Shown: positions 26,185 to 35,940, counted from the stretch's first letter. The stretch is 64,000 bases of DNA from JAAXHB01 sp965214945 (GCA_965214945.1 OZ244029.1:1922001-1986000), one strand, 5' to 3'. Translations and numbers: made by a program. The notes: generated by a model from the letters alone, not told the origin.

Positions 26185-27173
26185 CAGAAGGCCAGCTCCC
26201 TCACGTCGAAGCACTCGCGGACCCGGTCTCCGCAGTAGTTCAGCGCCAACACGGTGCAGAACATCGTGGCTATCGGGAACAAGGCCACATTCGGGCTCTT
26301 CTGCAGGTCTCGGATGCCAGCGCCGTCGACGATCATCTTGCCCCACGAGATGGCATCGTCACCGGCCACCGACAGCCCCAAGAACGCCAGCGCGCCCTCT
26401 GCTACCACGGTGATGGCCATTCCCAGCAGCGTCAGAGCCGCCATCGGGATGAGCACGTTCGGTAGCAGCTCCCTCACGATAACCCGACCGTGGCGGGCGC
26501 CGATCACGCGCGCCGCGGCCACGAACTCCCGTTTCGCGAACACCAGGCTCGTGGCGCGCGACAGCCGCCCTACCGGCGCCACAGACAGGATCCCCAAGGT
26601 GAGGCTCACCACCAGCAGGCTGCGCTCAAGCGTCGCGGTGATAAGGATGGCGAGCACCAGCGCCGGGAACGACAGCAGCACAAAGAACACGAAGCCAATG
26701 ATCTGGTCGATCCGCCCCCCGAAGTATCCGGCGACGATCCCGAGCCCGCCTCCGAGGACCATGCCGAACACGATGGCGAACGCGCCGACCGAGAGGCTGA
26801 TGCGAGCGCCGTAAACGGTGCGCGAGAACACGTCCCGCCCAAGCGAGTCGGTGCCAAACCAAGCCTCTGAGGACGGACCCTCGCGGGGGCCGCTCACGCC
26901 CACCTCTGTGGGATCGGAGAACGGCAGCGCCGGCGCCAGCACCGCCAGCGTCGTGACCAGGGCGAGCCAGCCGAGGGCCGTCCAGAACCCCACCCCGAGC
27001 CGCCGCCAGACGGGCTGGGGTCGCCCCAAACGGCGCCGGGTGCCAGCAGGCTCCACGGCCGTGGAATTGCTGCCGGTGCGCCGGCGAAGAGCCACGGCCG
27101 CAAGGGTGCGCTCACGCTGGGCGCTCTGCGCGCTGCGCTGCCGCCCCGAGCCGCCGCTGTCAGCCTGCCTCAT
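26184..27173 (-). CDS. oppC: Oligopeptide ABC transporter permease (OppC type)
   Basis: 329 residues. About 55 basic, low-complexity N-terminal residues precede the first membrane helix (FWTALGWLALVTTLAVLAPA). Then FGTDSLGRDVFSRTVYGARIS, the OppC hallmark, and the EAA loop AARVIGARHGRVIVRELLPN. Six transmembrane segments are expected. Overlaps oppB by four bases and oppD by one. Confidence 0.92.
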   Translation of the reverse strand: MRQADSGGSGRQRSAQSAQRERTLAAVALRRRTGSNSTAVEPAGTRRRLGRPQPVWRRLGVGFWTALGWLALVTTLAVLAPALPFSDPTEVGVSGPREGPSSEAWFGTDSLGRDVFSRTVYGARISLSVGAFAIVFGMVLGGGLGIVAGYFGGRIDQIIGFVFFVLLSFPALVLAILITATLERSLLVVSLTLGILSVAPVGRLSRATSLVFAKREFVAAARVIGARHGRVIVRELLPNVLIPMAALTLLGMAITVVAEGALAFLGLSVAGDDAISWGKMIVDGAGIRDLQKSPNVALFPIATMFCTVLALNYCGDRVRECFDVRELAF

Positions 27174-28174
27174 GTGCCGCGTACCCGCGGGTCGAGCCAG
27201 CCGTACAGCAGGTCGATGATGAAGTTGATAACCACGAAGCCGACCGCGATCACAACCACCATGCCGAGCACCACCGGGAAGTCGTCACGGATCACCGCGG
27301 TGACGATCTCTCTGCCGATGCCGGGAATGCCGAAGATTTGCTCCACCACCAGAGAGCCGCCGATCAGTGCCCCGGTGTTGACACCGAAGACGGTCACTAC
27401 CGAAAACATCGAAGGCCGCAGCGCGTGCCGAAACATGATCCGCGCCGGGGGCAGGCCTTTGGCTCGGGCCATGTGCACATAGTCCTCTTGCAGCGTTGAG
27501 ATGAGGTCGCTGCGCAGCAGGCGCTGGTAGACCGCAGCCAGGGGCAGACCCAGCGTCAGCGCCGGAAGAATAAGCGAGAAGAGCCTTCCTCCGAGAGGGT
27601 CGGCCTCATACGCAGAAGGGAAGATCTGCCAGCGGAGCGCCAGCAGGTAGAGCAACACCACCCCCAAGGCGAAGTTCGGTACCGACAGCAGGCCGAACGA
27701 TGAGACCGTCGACGCGCGGTCGAAAGCCTTGTTGGCGCGGTAGGCGGCGGCCACGCCCCACGGGATCGCCACGCCCAGTGCCACCGTCTGGGCCATCACC
27801 AACAACACCAGAGTCTCGGGGAGCTTCTCTCTGATCACCTCCGCCACGGGCTGGTTGTTCTGGAACGACGTGCCGAAGTCGCCTCTGATCAGATCGCCGA
27901 GCCAGAACAGGTAGCGCACAAACACCGGCCTGTCGAGATGGTAGACTGCACGAGCTTCGGCCACGATCTCGCAGTCACCCTTCGCGTTGTTCACTGAAGT
28001 GGACTGGTCTTCGGCGAGGCCGGCCTCCACCGCCTTGCAGTCGATCTTCGCGAGCGGGCCCACGATGTTGACGAGCGGGTCGCCGAGCAGATTCAGCGAC
28101 GCGAACGCCATGAAGGTGACGGCCAGCACCACCGCCACGAGCAGCGCCGCCCTACGGGCCGCAAAGACCGCCAT
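27170..28174 (-). CDS. oppB: Oligopeptide ABC transporter permease (OppB type)
   Basis: 334 residues. N-terminal helix LLVAVVLAVTFMAFASLNLL, the DRPVFVRYLFWLGDLIRGDF motif and the EAA loop YVHMARAKGLPPARIMFRHA mark OppB. Between helix 1 and that motif there is a Cys-containing loop (KIDCKAVEAGLAEDQ...KGDCEIV) longer than in E. coli OppB, with two cysteines that could form an external disulfide. Confidence 0.92.
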   Translation of the reverse strand: MAVFAARRAALLVAVVLAVTFMAFASLNLLGDPLVNIVGPLAKIDCKAVEAGLAEDQSTSVNNAKGDCEIVAEARAVYHLDRPVFVRYLFWLGDLIRGDFGTSFQNNQPVAEVIREKLPETLVLLVMAQTVALGVAIPWGVAAAYRANKAFDRASTVSSFGLLSVPNFALGVVLLYLLALRWQIFPSAYEADPLGGRLFSLILPALTLGLPLAAVYQRLLRSDLISTLQEDYVHMARAKGLPPARIMFRHALRPSMFSVVTVFGVNTGALIGGSLVVEQIFGIPGIGREIVTAVIRDDFPVVLGMVVVIAVGFVVINFIIDLLYGWLDPRVRGT

Positions 28175-28239
28175 AGGCGTGGGGCCAGGGCCCTTCGGAT
28201 CCGAGCAGCGATCGTCCGCGTCGGCTGCCGGCCCCTATG

Positions 28240-30027
28240 TCAGCTGAGCCACACTCCTTGCAGTAACACGCGGCCCTGGTTGTTGCAGAACAGCTCGACT
28301 CCGTCGGGAGACGTCTGCCCGCAGATGTTGTGGACGTTCTCGCGCGCCCCGATCGTCCAGTTTGCGTGGTTGAAGAAGATGTAGGTGTAGGAGTCCTTGA
28401 TCTCCTGCTGTATCTCGCGCCAGATCTCGACTCTGCGGTCGAGATCGTCGCTGGCGCGTTGCTCGTACATCAGCGCGTCGCGCTCCTCGCTGCAATCGCG
28501 GGGCCAGTTCAGCGAGATGAAATCGATCGCAGCGCACTCCAGCCACAACACGTCGTTGTCCGGGTCGGGCTCACCGAACTGGCGCCAGGTGACGACGTTG
28601 TAACTTCCCACGGCTACCTGGGTGATGTGGTCGTCTTGCAGCAGCTCCTCCTCGGTGATGTTGAAGTATTCCTCCCACCCGTCGATGAGCAGCTCGGCGA
28701 TTCGGGTCTGCACCACCGACGGCCCGGAGTACTGCAGCTCCACATCGATCTTGCCGCCGGTGCAGTTGTCAGGATTGTCCGCGCAGTAGGCCTGCACCAG
28801 CGGGCCGGCCCTTTCCGGCATGTCGGTCTCTTGGGCCACTTCGGGGTTGTGCCAGATCAGGTCGGGATGGAACATCGTGTCCGCAGGCGGCGAAGTCCCT
28901 TGGCGGATCAGGCTCACGTACGCGTTGCGGGGGGTGGCGAACGTGATCGCCTGCCGAGCGCGAATGTCGTCGAACGGGGGCTGCGTCGCGTTGAGCATCG
29001 CGAAGTCCTCGCTGGATCGGAGGTTCTCGATGGTCTTGACGCCTTCGGCTTCGCGCAGCGTGAGGATCGCCTCTGCCTGGGAGGTGACCATCACGTCGAG
29101 GTCGCCGGCGGCCAGGCGCTCCGCGGAGATTACGGAGTCGGTGACCGGGTAGATTTCGATGCGGTCGAGGTACACGTCTGCGTTGTCGGCATTCCAGTAG
29201 TCGGGATTGCGTACCAGCACCGTCACCTCGTCTTGGGTGCGGCTCTCGACCATGAACGGGCCGGTACCGACCGGTGCCTGCTCCAGCGAGGGGTCCTCCA
29301 ACGCCTTTGCCAGCCACTCAGACGGAAGCACCATCCCAAGCTGGCTGGTGATCGTCTGCGGGAACGCCGCGTACGGCCGGACCGGGTTGTACTGCACCGT
29401 GTAGTCGTCGATCTTGGTGATCGCGCCCTCTGTGGGATAGGCGCTGCGCAAAGCCAGCGAGATGACAGGGTCTTTGAGCTGCGCTTCGAACGTGGCCACC
29501 ACGTCGTCGGCGTCTAGTTCGGTGCCGTCGTGGAAGCTGATCCCCTCACGCAGCTTCATCTGCCACGACGACCCGTCGCCGACCTTTGTAAACGACTCTG
29601 CCAGATACGGGGTCCAGTTTCCCCCGACATCCCAATAGGCGACCGGCTCCACCACTGGATAGGTCATCACATAGGCCGACACAGCGAAGTTGTTAGCCGC
29701 AGGGCTGAGACCGTCGGCCTCAGCCTCGACGCCGACGCGCAGCGTGCCGCCGGACTGCGGCTCCAGCTCAGCAGGAAGGGCCTCTTCTTCGGCCGGGACG
29801 GTGTCGGTGGGAGCGGTCAGAGTTCCTTCGGCGACCTCGGGTTCTGCGACAGCGGCGTCACCATCGTCGCCGTCGTCGGCGTCTGCTCCGCCGTCTGTCT
29901 GGTCGTCGGATACGACGTCAGCGACAGAGTCCGCGCCGTCAGTGTCGTCTCCCCCCCCGCACGCGCCCGCCAAAAGCGCGAACGACACCAGCGCCGCGAG
30001 CCAACACCTCATCGATCGGACAGTCAT
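28240..30027 (-). CDS. Extracellular solute-binding lipoprotein, SBP_bac_5 family
   Basis: 595 residues from ATG 30027 with a good ribosome-binding site (GGGGGAT). Lipoprotein signal peptide ending LLAGAC, then an acidic Asp/Ala-rich linker, then a family 5 binding protein: GGTLRVGVEAEADGLSPA, SWQMKLREGISFHDGTELDA, GTGPFMVESRTQDEV and the C-terminal QQEIKDSYTYIFF. First gene of the peptide importer operon and its ligand receptor. The ligand may be a peptide, nickel chelate or other oligomer; this is not decided by sequence. Confidence 0.92.
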   Translation of the reverse strand: MTVRSMRCWLAALVSFALLAGACGGGDDTDGADSVADVVSDDQTDGGADADDGDDGDAAVAEPEVAEGTLTAPTDTVPAEEEALPAELEPQSGGTLRVGVEAEADGLSPAANNFAVSAYVMTYPVVEPVAYWDVGGNWTPYLAESFTKVGDGSSWQMKLREGISFHDGTELDADDVVATFEAQLKDPVISLALRSAYPTEGAITKIDDYTVQYNPVRPYAAFPQTITSQLGMVLPSEWLAKALEDPSLEQAPVGTGPFMVESRTQDEVTVLVRNPDYWNADNADVYLDRIEIYPVTDSVISAERLAAGDLDVMVTSQAEAILTLREAEGVKTIENLRSSEDFAMLNATQPPFDDIRARQAITFATPRNAYVSLIRQGTSPPADTMFHPDLIWHNPEVAQETDMPERAGPLVQAYCADNPDNCTGGKIDVELQYSGPSVVQTRIAELLIDGWEEYFNITEEELLQDDHITQVAVGSYNVVTWRQFGEPDPDNDVLWLECAAIDFISLNWPRDCSEERDALMYEQRASDDLDRRVEIWREIQQEIKDSYTYIFFNHANWTIGARENVHNICGQTSPDGVELFCNNQGRVLLQGVWLS

Positions 30028-30176
30028 CAGAGATCCCCCTTCATCACTGGCACTAATCCTAGGCAACAGGCGGCCCACCGTCATGACAGGGGGTTTCGCT
30101 CGGGGGCTGCGACTGACGCGCGTCGCAGGCTGAGGCGTCTGTGGAGCCCAAGCCCGACGCTGCCTCCGGTGCCGCC

Positions 30177-30968
30177 TCAAGGATGCTGGCTGCTCACCGA
30201 GATCACCTCGCCAGTCATGTATCCGGCCAGGTCACTAGCCAGGAACACCATCACGTTGGCCACTTCCCACGGCTCGGCGGCGCGTCCGAAGGCCTCACGT
30301 TCGGCTAGCTCTGCAAGCAGCTCGCGGCTGGTGACTTTCGCAAGGTGCGGGTGCCAGGCGAGGCTCGGGGCCACGCAGTTCACCCGCACGCCGTGCTCGG
30401 CGGCCTCCAGTGCGGCGCAGCGGGTGAGAGCCATCACGCCTGCCTTGGCGGCTGCGTAGTGCGCCTGCTCGCGCTGGGCGCGCCATCCCACCACTGAGGC
30501 GTTGTTGACGATGGCGCCGCCTTCGCCTCGGGTGATCATGTGACGCAGCGCGGCCCGGACGCAGCGCATGGTGCCCTCGAGGGTGACGCCGAGCACCGCC
30601 GACCACTCCTCATCGGTCATGTCCACGAGCCGGGCCGAGCCTCCCAGCCCGGCGTTGTTCATCATCACGTCGATACCGCCGAACTCGGACTCGGCCACGG
30701 CCACCAGCGCTTGAACATCGGGTTCGGAGGTCACGTCGCAGCGGGCCGTGGCAGGCCGCTGCCCGGTCTCGGCCTCCAGTCGATCCGCGGTAGCGGCGAG
30801 GCGCCGCTCGTGGATGTCGGATATCAGCACCCTGGCGCCCTCGATGAGCGACCGGCGGGCCACCGCCGAGCCGATGCCCGTGCCGGCCGCGGCGGTGACC
30901 ACCACGCTTCTGCCGTCCAGCAAACCCCGGCCGGGCGGTTCGGTCGGAGGCGGCTGCGCGCCGCTCAC
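30177..30968 (-). CDS. ipdF: IpdF-like (5R)-HIP-CoA short-chain dehydrogenase
   Basis: 263 residues from a GTG at 30968, 17 bases after the previous gene. NAD-binding TAAAGTGIGSAVARR, MMNNAGLGG, active-site NNASVVGWRAQREQAHYAAAKAG, and the C-terminal GEVISVSSQHP. That terminal sequence and the WRAQ segment agree with mycobacterial IpdF (Rv3559c), a dehydrogenase in steroid C/D-ring catabolism. Supports a cholesterol or bile-acid degradation capacity together with ipdAB. Longer in-frame starts run through the upstream gene. Confidence 0.85.
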   Translation of the reverse strand: MSGAQPPPTEPPGRGLLDGRSVVVTAAAGTGIGSAVARRSLIEGARVLISDIHERRLAATADRLEAETGQRPATARCDVTSEPDVQALVAVAESEFGGIDVMMNNAGLGGSARLVDMTDEEWSAVLGVTLEGTMRCVRAALRHMITRGEGGAIVNNASVVGWRAQREQAHYAAAKAGVMALTRCAALEAAEHGVRVNCVAPSLAWHPHLAKVTSRELLAELAEREAFGRAAEPWEVANVMVFLASDLAGYMTGEVISVSSQHP

Positions 30969-30985
30969 CGCTGCGCGCCTCAGCC

Positions 30986-31900
30986 TCAGCTGCGGTCGGC
31001 CATCTCGGCCATCCGGCGTTCGAGGTCGGAGATGAGCGGGTTGGGCTCCTGCCCGACCGCGCCGGGCAGCATCTCGGCGATCTCGTCGGGCGTCCAACGC
31101 TCGCCCGGCGACCACATCGTTCTGATCTCGGCCGGCTGGTTCCACACCGAGATGCGCCGGCCCACCACCGTGTAGATCTGCGCGTTCACGCCGCGTCCGG
31201 CGTCGCTCATCAGATACACCGCCATCGGGGCCACATCGGCAGGATCGCCGGTTTCGATCTCGAACGGCACGTTCTCGCTCATACGCGTCCGGGCCACCGG
31301 TGCGATGCAGTTGGCGTTGATAGCCGGGCCGCCGCGAAGGCGTATCGACGCGGCAGTCATAGCCGCGGAACGTGTCAAGCTGACGATGCCGCCCTTGGCA
31401 GCGGAGTAGTTCGCCTGCGCGGTGGACGCCACGAACGCCCCGGATGTGAAGCCCACCAGCGAGCCGCCGCCGGGCTGTTTGCGCATCCGGGCCAGAGCCG
31501 CCCGGTACACGTTGAAATGGCCTTTGAGGTGGACGTCCACCACGTGGTCCCATTCCTGCTCGGACATGTTGAACAGCATCCGCTCGCGCAGCACTCCGGC
31601 CGGGCACGCGACGCCGTCTATGGCGCCCCAGTTGTCGCACGCCGCTGCGACGATCTCGGAGCCCGCGTCGAACCGCGACACGTCTCCGGCCAGCGCCACG
31701 GCGCTGCCGCCCGCGGCGGTGATCTCCGCGGCGACGGCCTCAGACACCTCCGTCGACGGGTTCGATCCGTCTAGGGCGACGCCGTAGTCGGCTACCACCA
31801 CATTCGCGCCCGCAGCGGCGCACGCCAGAGACACGGCCCTGCCGATGCCGGAGCCGCCGCCGGTGACGGCGATGCTCTTACCCTTCAGGCCTGCGCTCAT
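30986..31900 (-). CDS. SDR family dehydrogenase, steroid/acyl-CoA associated
   Basis: 304 residues. TGGGSGIGRAVSLACAAAG, the D-rich insert ADYGVALDGSNPSTEV, and active site SGAFVASTAQANYSAAKGG. The inserted segment and 35-residue C-terminal tail (PGERWTPDEIAEMLPGA) match the peroxisomal multifunctional-enzyme-like SDR branch, for example Rv3548c of the steroid cluster. Probably a 3-hydroxyacyl-CoA dehydrogenase for a steroid side-chain or ring intermediate. Upstream of and likely co-transcribed with ipdF. Confidence 0.82.
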   Translation of the reverse strand: MSAGLKGKSIAVTGGGSGIGRAVSLACAAAGANVVVADYGVALDGSNPSTEVSEAVAAEITAAGGSAVALAGDVSRFDAGSEIVAAACDNWGAIDGVACPAGVLRERMLFNMSEQEWDHVVDVHLKGHFNVYRAALARMRKQPGGGSLVGFTSGAFVASTAQANYSAAKGGIVSLTRSAAMTAASIRLRGGPAINANCIAPVARTRMSENVPFEIETGDPADVAPMAVYLMSDAGRGVNAQIYTVVGRRISVWNQPAEIRTMWSPGERWTPDEIAEMLPGAVGQEPNPLISDLERRMAEMADRS

Positions 31901-31978
31901 CGTCTCAGCCGCCCGGGGCGCTGGAGCGCGTCACAGGTACAAAGCAACAGGAGCGCTGCAGCCCGCCGACGGTGATGT

Positions 31979-33292
31979 TCACCCGTTGCTGGCGTTGTCC
32001 TCGGTGCGGCGGCGCAGCGACGCGAGGATGTCGACGCCCGTCGTGGCCTCGATCTGCTCGGTCATGGCCACCAGCGAGGCCGGAAGCTGGCTCATCAGCC
32101 CGGGGATTCCACCGCCAGAGCCGCTTCCGCCTTTGCCACCGTTTCCGGTGCCGTTTCCAGCTGCGCCGCCGTCCACCACCGCGACGCGGTCGATGCTCAC
32201 ACCCTGCACGGTGGCGACGATTTTGTCTACCAGCTCCGGCAACATCGTGAGCACCAACACGTCATGCCCGTCTGCGCCGGCCGCCTGGTACTGCTCAGTC
32301 AAACGCCGGAACACCTCCACCTGGGCCTTTCCGTCTTCGACAATGGTGGCCGCCTCGGCCTGGGCCTGAAGCTGCCGCGCTTCGAGCTCCGCCCTTGCTG
32401 GAACCACCACGTCGGCCTCGATCCGGCGGCGCTCCAGCTCGATCCGGTGGCGCTCCAGCTCCTGGCTCGCGAGCGCCCGAGCAGTGTCGCCCGCCACCAG
32501 CGCCTCCTCCTCACGCGCCCGTGAGATGGCCTCCAGCTCCGCTGTTCGCACCCTCAGAGCATTCTTCTCTTCGACGATCGCCTTGTCGGCTCCGATGGAC
32601 GCGATCTCCGCGGCCTTGCGCGCTGCCGCCTCTGCCTGCTCGGACTCCGAGGCCCGGTTCGCCTCGGCGACCCGGGCGTCTCTCACCACCTCGGCGGTGA
32701 GGCGCCGACCGACCGACTCCAGATAGTTGACGTCATCGGTGACGTTCTGGATCTTGAGGACGTCGAGTTCCAGGCCGAGGGTCTTAATGTCGTCGTCAGC
32801 CTCGTCGATCAGCTGGTGGCTGAACTTGAGCCTGTCCTCGTTCACCTCCTCGGGCGACATCGTGGCCAGCACGCCTCGGAGGTTGGCCTCCAGCGTCTCC
32901 TTCGCGATCTGGCCTATGGAGTCGCTCCGCACGTGCAGAAAGCGCTCAGCGGCGTTCTCCAGCAGGCCTTCCCGGCTCGACACTTTCACGTTGGCAATGC
33001 CCTGGACGTTCAGCGGGATGGTGCCCCGCGAGTAGGCGTTCTGTACCGACACCTCCAGCGGGATGGTGTTGAGGTCCATCCAGGAGACCTTCTCGATGAG
33101 CGGTATCCGTAGGGTGCGACCGCCCTTGAGTATGCGGTAGCCCACGACGCGCCCGTCTGACAGAGCACGCTTGCGGCCGGAGATTACGGCCACTCGGTTG
33201 GGGGGGCATATCACGATGAGTGACTTGATGATCAGAATGATGAAAATCACCACTGCTGCCACCGCTAGTCCGGCCAGTACCGCTGAAGGCAT
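31979..33292 (-). CDS. Flotillin-like SPFH domain protein
   Basis: 437 residues. N-terminal transmembrane helix (VLAGLAVAAVVIFIILIIKSL), SPFH domain to about residue 190, then a long Ala/Glu-rich coiled coil (about 200-330) and a Gly-rich linker GNGTGNGGKGGSGSGGG before the end. YqiK/FloT type. Organises membrane microdomains and oligomerises. Followed on the same strand by an NfeD/OB-fold membrane protein placed upstream of it, the standard pair. Confidence 0.9.
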   Translation of the reverse strand: MPSAVLAGLAVAAVVIFIILIIKSLIVICPPNRVAVISGRKRALSDGRVVGYRILKGGRTLRIPLIEKVSWMDLNTIPLEVSVQNAYSRGTIPLNVQGIANVKVSSREGLLENAAERFLHVRSDSIGQIAKETLEANLRGVLATMSPEEVNEDRLKFSHQLIDEADDDIKTLGLELDVLKIQNVTDDVNYLESVGRRLTAEVVRDARVAEANRASESEQAEAAARKAAEIASIGADKAIVEEKNALRVRTAELEAISRAREEEALVAGDTARALASQELERHRIELERRRIEADVVVPARAELEARQLQAQAEAATIVEDGKAQVEVFRRLTEQYQAAGADGHDVLVLTMLPELVDKIVATVQGVSIDRVAVVDGGAAGNGTGNGGKGGSGSGGGIPGLMSQLPASLVAMTEQIEATTGVDILASLRRRTEDNASNG

Positions 33293-33338
33293 GTCTGCGT
33301 CTCGCTTTCCCGGAGGATCTCCTAGCCCGTGTGTTTTC

Positions 33339-33854
33339 TTATTCTAATTCGGGGTCGAGCCTGGTCACGAGAGCCACGCCGGCCTCGATGCGCACGACGA
33401 TCACCCGTGCTCCTTTCTCGAACCGGTCGAGGGAGTCCACGGGCTGCGCCGTCATCTGAGTGCGTGCGCCTGCGACCTCGAGCACGATGCGCCCTCTGCT
33501 GGGTGCCGACACCGGAAGCGAGACACGGGCTATCGTGCCTTCGATTTCGCGGTCGCTGACCTCACTCGAGGCCTCCGTGCGGCGAATCCACGAGAACGCA
33601 GCGCTGTTGAGCACGCCGGCCAGTACGCCGACCACCAAAGCCACGATCAGTGTGGGCGCAGCTCCGGCGCCGAGCCAGCCGGAGACAAGCCCGGTGCCGC
33701 CGAAGAACGTCACCACGAACGCCAGCGTGCTGAGCGGCACCAGCGAGAAGATGCCGCCGTCGGAGTCTGCGTCGGCGCCGGCGTCGCCGCCGAAGGCGAA
33801 CCACAGCAGAAGCGGCGCGCCGGCTGCCAGGGCGAATATGTACACCGGAGTCAT
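33339..33854 (-). CDS. NfeD-like membrane protein with OB domain
   Basis: 171 residues. Transmembrane segments at about 5-22, 40-60 and 66-88, an acidic Asp/Gly loop, then a C-terminal beta barrel (EGTIARVSLPVSAPSRGRIV...). This is the YqiJ/NfeD-like partner of flotillin. It lies 46 bases upstream of the flotillin start, so the two probably form one transcript. Confidence 0.85.
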   Translation of the reverse strand: MTPVYIFALAAGAPLLLWFAFGGDAGADADSDGGIFSLVPLSTLAFVVTFFGGTGLVSGWLGAGAAPTLIVALVVGVLAGVLNSAAFSWIRRTEASSEVSDREIEGTIARVSLPVSAPSRGRIVLEVAGARTQMTAQPVDSLDRFEKGARVIVVRIEAGVALVTRLDPELE

Positions 33855-34142
33855 CGCAGCCAGGGCTCCGGGATTCGCCGCGGGCTGAGGCCACCTAGAA
33901 CACGACGTCTAGTTGGGGGGAGCCCCTCATACATGACCCTAAAGCTAGTGTGGACTCGTGGCGCGCACCATTGGTCGGCATGCCGTCGAGCGAACATCGC
34001 AGTTGCTTCTTCGACCTGCTGTCTCTTCGGCCTGCGCCGCTGGAGCATCCACTGTGGGAGAAGCGGAGCCCAGAACCGGCCAATCAGCGCCAGCACCGGC
34101 CATCACAAACACCACGGCAATCACGCAATACCAGGAGATCTC

Positions 34143-35105
34143 ATGAGCTTCAGCGACGCCTTCTTCGCCATACAGCGCGAGGTGCGCAACTGGGGACGAT
34201 GGGGGGACGACGACCGTTTGGGCACGCTCAACTTGATCACCGACTCAACGGTCGCCCACGCGGCGTCGCTGGTGCGCACCGGCCGCCGGGTTTCTTGCGC
34301 GTTGGAACTGCAGCACTCAAACGGAGTGCAGATCGGCCAGATGCACGGGCGCATCAACCCGCTGCACGCCATGGTGAAGATCAATAACCCCGACCTCGGC
34401 GACGCCGACGGCAGGGGCCTGGTGCCGCACTTCTCCGACGACATCGTGACGATGGCGCTGCAGGCCGCCACTCATTGGGACGGCCTTTCGCACGTCAGCT
34501 ACGAGAACACCCTTTACAACGGCGTCTCGACAGACACCATCACAGCAGTCGGCGGCGCCACCGTGCTGGGCGTCGAGAACGTGCGCCATCTCACCGGGCG
34601 CGGCGTTTTGCTCGACATCTGCGCCGCCAAGGGCCTGGACCGCCTTCCCAGCAGTTACGAGGTCACCTGTGACGATCTCGACGAAGCCGCCGAACACGGC
34701 CGCGTGGAGATGCTCGCCGGCGACATCGTGCTGCTGCGAACGGGACGGATGCAGGTGTTCAGAGAACTCGGCGCGATGGCGTATGTGACCGGCCCGGATT
34801 CCGACGGCACTACTCCGGGCCCGGGCATGGACGCCGTGCGATGGTTCCACCGCCACGACACTGCTGCCGTGGCCGACGACACCTACGCCTTCGAGGTGTT
34901 CCCCGGGCAGAGCTGGGACGACGCCCTGGCGGTGCACTGCCTGCATGTGGTGGACATGGGCATGACGCAAGGCCAGAACTGGGACTTGGAGGTGCTGGCC
35001 GTCGCATGCGCCGAGGAGGGCCGATATGAGTTCTTGCTTCAGGCCAACCCGGAGCCCTTCGTCGGCGGCTGCGGCTCGCCGGTGAACCCTGTAGCCGTTC
35101 TGTAA
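34143..35105 (+). CDS. Cyclase family protein (kynurenine formamidase-like)
   Basis: 320 residues from ATG 34143 after a GGAGAT site. PF04199 type: WGRWGDDDRLGTLNLI at the start, metal motif H-x-D-x3-H in ATHWDGLSHVSYE, DICAAKGLDRLP, GDIVLLRTGRM and CLHVVDMGMTQGQNWDLEVL. Members hydrolyse N-formyl- or cyclic-amide or isatin-like substrates using a metal. The substrate is not evident. The upstream in-frame extension to 33933 has no coding character. Confidence 0.85.
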   Translation: MSFSDAFFAIQREVRNWGRWGDDDRLGTLNLITDSTVAHAASLVRTGRRVSCALELQHSNGVQIGQMHGRINPLHAMVKINNPDLGDADGRGLVPHFSDDIVTMALQAATHWDGLSHVSYENTLYNGVSTDTITAVGGATVLGVENVRHLTGRGVLLDICAAKGLDRLPSSYEVTCDDLDEAAEHGRVEMLAGDIVLLRTGRMQVFRELGAMAYVTGPDSDGTTPGPGMDAVRWFHRHDTAAVADDTYAFEVFPGQSWDDALAVHCLHVVDMGMTQGQNWDLEVLAVACAEEGRYEFLLQANPEPFVGGCGSPVNPVAVL

Positions 35106-35189
35106 GCCTGCGGCGCCCGCCGCTTGGCAGCTGTTACTGCCGGTGCCACCACCACGTCCTGTAAGAGTGCGGCACCCGCCGATTGGCAG
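35100..35189. repeat. Imperfect duplication of the cyclase gene end
   Basis: CTGTAAGCCTGCGGCGCCCG... at 35100-35130 and CTGTAAGAGTGCGGCACCCG... at 35159-35189, 59 bases apart. The first copy contains the stop codon. No gene between 35106 and 35361; the duplication occupies part of this 256-base gap. Confidence 0.65.
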
Positions 35190-35361
35190 CCTGCGACGGT
35201 GTGACAGAAGACACACCCTGAACGCGCCTTGCCCCACAGGTCAGCCGCTAGAAAGTCAGCCGCCGTCAGCGGCGCAACAGGCCTGGTCTGAAGGTCGGCG
35301 TCCGCACACTAACAATAGGTGTCGCACCGCACAGAGCAGGGTTCACAGCACGGAGGCAAAC

Positions 35362-35805
35362 ATGGCTTTGACCGAACATTTGGCAGAAATAGACCTCTTC
35401 TCGACGATGTCCAAGCGCGACCTCAAACGCGCGGCTTCGCTCATCACGACCGTGCCCGTCAAGGCAAGGCAGGCACTCACCGAAGAAGGCAAACCGGGCC
35501 GCGAATTCATAATCGTCTCCAAAGGCTGCGCGACCGTCAGTCGCGCAGGTCGCGAGCTTGCTCGACTGGGCCCAGGCGACTTCTTCGGCGAGCTCTCGCT
35601 GATCTCCGGCAGGCCCCGCGTCGCCACGGTGACCGCCGAAACCGACATGGTCGTCAACTCGCTCAACCGGCGCGAGTTCGCCGCTTTGCTGGACCAGAGC
35701 CCGTCAGTCGCCAAGAAGATCCTGACAGGTGCCGTCGACCGCCTCTATCAACTAGACGAGTATCAGCTCAACGAGCGTCCCGACTCTGTTACATCCGCTC
35801 GCTGA
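35362..35805 (+). CDS. Stand-alone cyclic nucleotide-binding domain protein
   Basis: 147 residues from ATG 35362 (GGAGGC site). One cNMP-binding beta-roll: EFIIVSKGCATVSRAGRELA, then the phosphate cassette FFGELSLISGRPRVATV with Glu and Arg in the cAMP-binding positions. No output domain follows. It may bind cAMP and act by protein contact. Isolated gene. Confidence 0.88.
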   Translation: MALTEHLAEIDLFSTMSKRDLKRAASLITTVPVKARQALTEEGKPGREFIIVSKGCATVSRAGRELARLGPGDFFGELSLISGRPRVATVTAETDMVVNSLNRREFAALLDQSPSVAKKILTGAVDRLYQLDEYQLNERPDSVTSAR

Positions 35806-35825
35806 TCGGCCGCTCGCTGATCCGG

Positions 35826-35875
35826 CCCCTCAACACGTTTAATTCCCCCCTCAATATAATTCCCCTCAACACGTT
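35826..35875. repeat. CCCCTCAACACGTT direct repeat before ribokinase
   Basis: CCCCTCAACACGTT appears at 35826-35839 and 35862-35875 around a partial copy (CCCCCTCAATATAATTCC). The 135-base gap also repeats GGCTCCACA. An AT-rich spot in a GC-rich setting, so a regulatory site for the kinase gene is possible. Confidence 0.45.
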
Positions 35876-35940
35876 GAACTCCTCTGTCGGCTCCACATCA
35901 GGTAGCGGCTCCACAACGGGGCTGTAGCGATGAGCGCCAG

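Noticed and set aside
28330..29517. 395-residue rightward open frame
   Set aside because: Antisense to the solute-binding protein gene; a GC-rich frame artefact.
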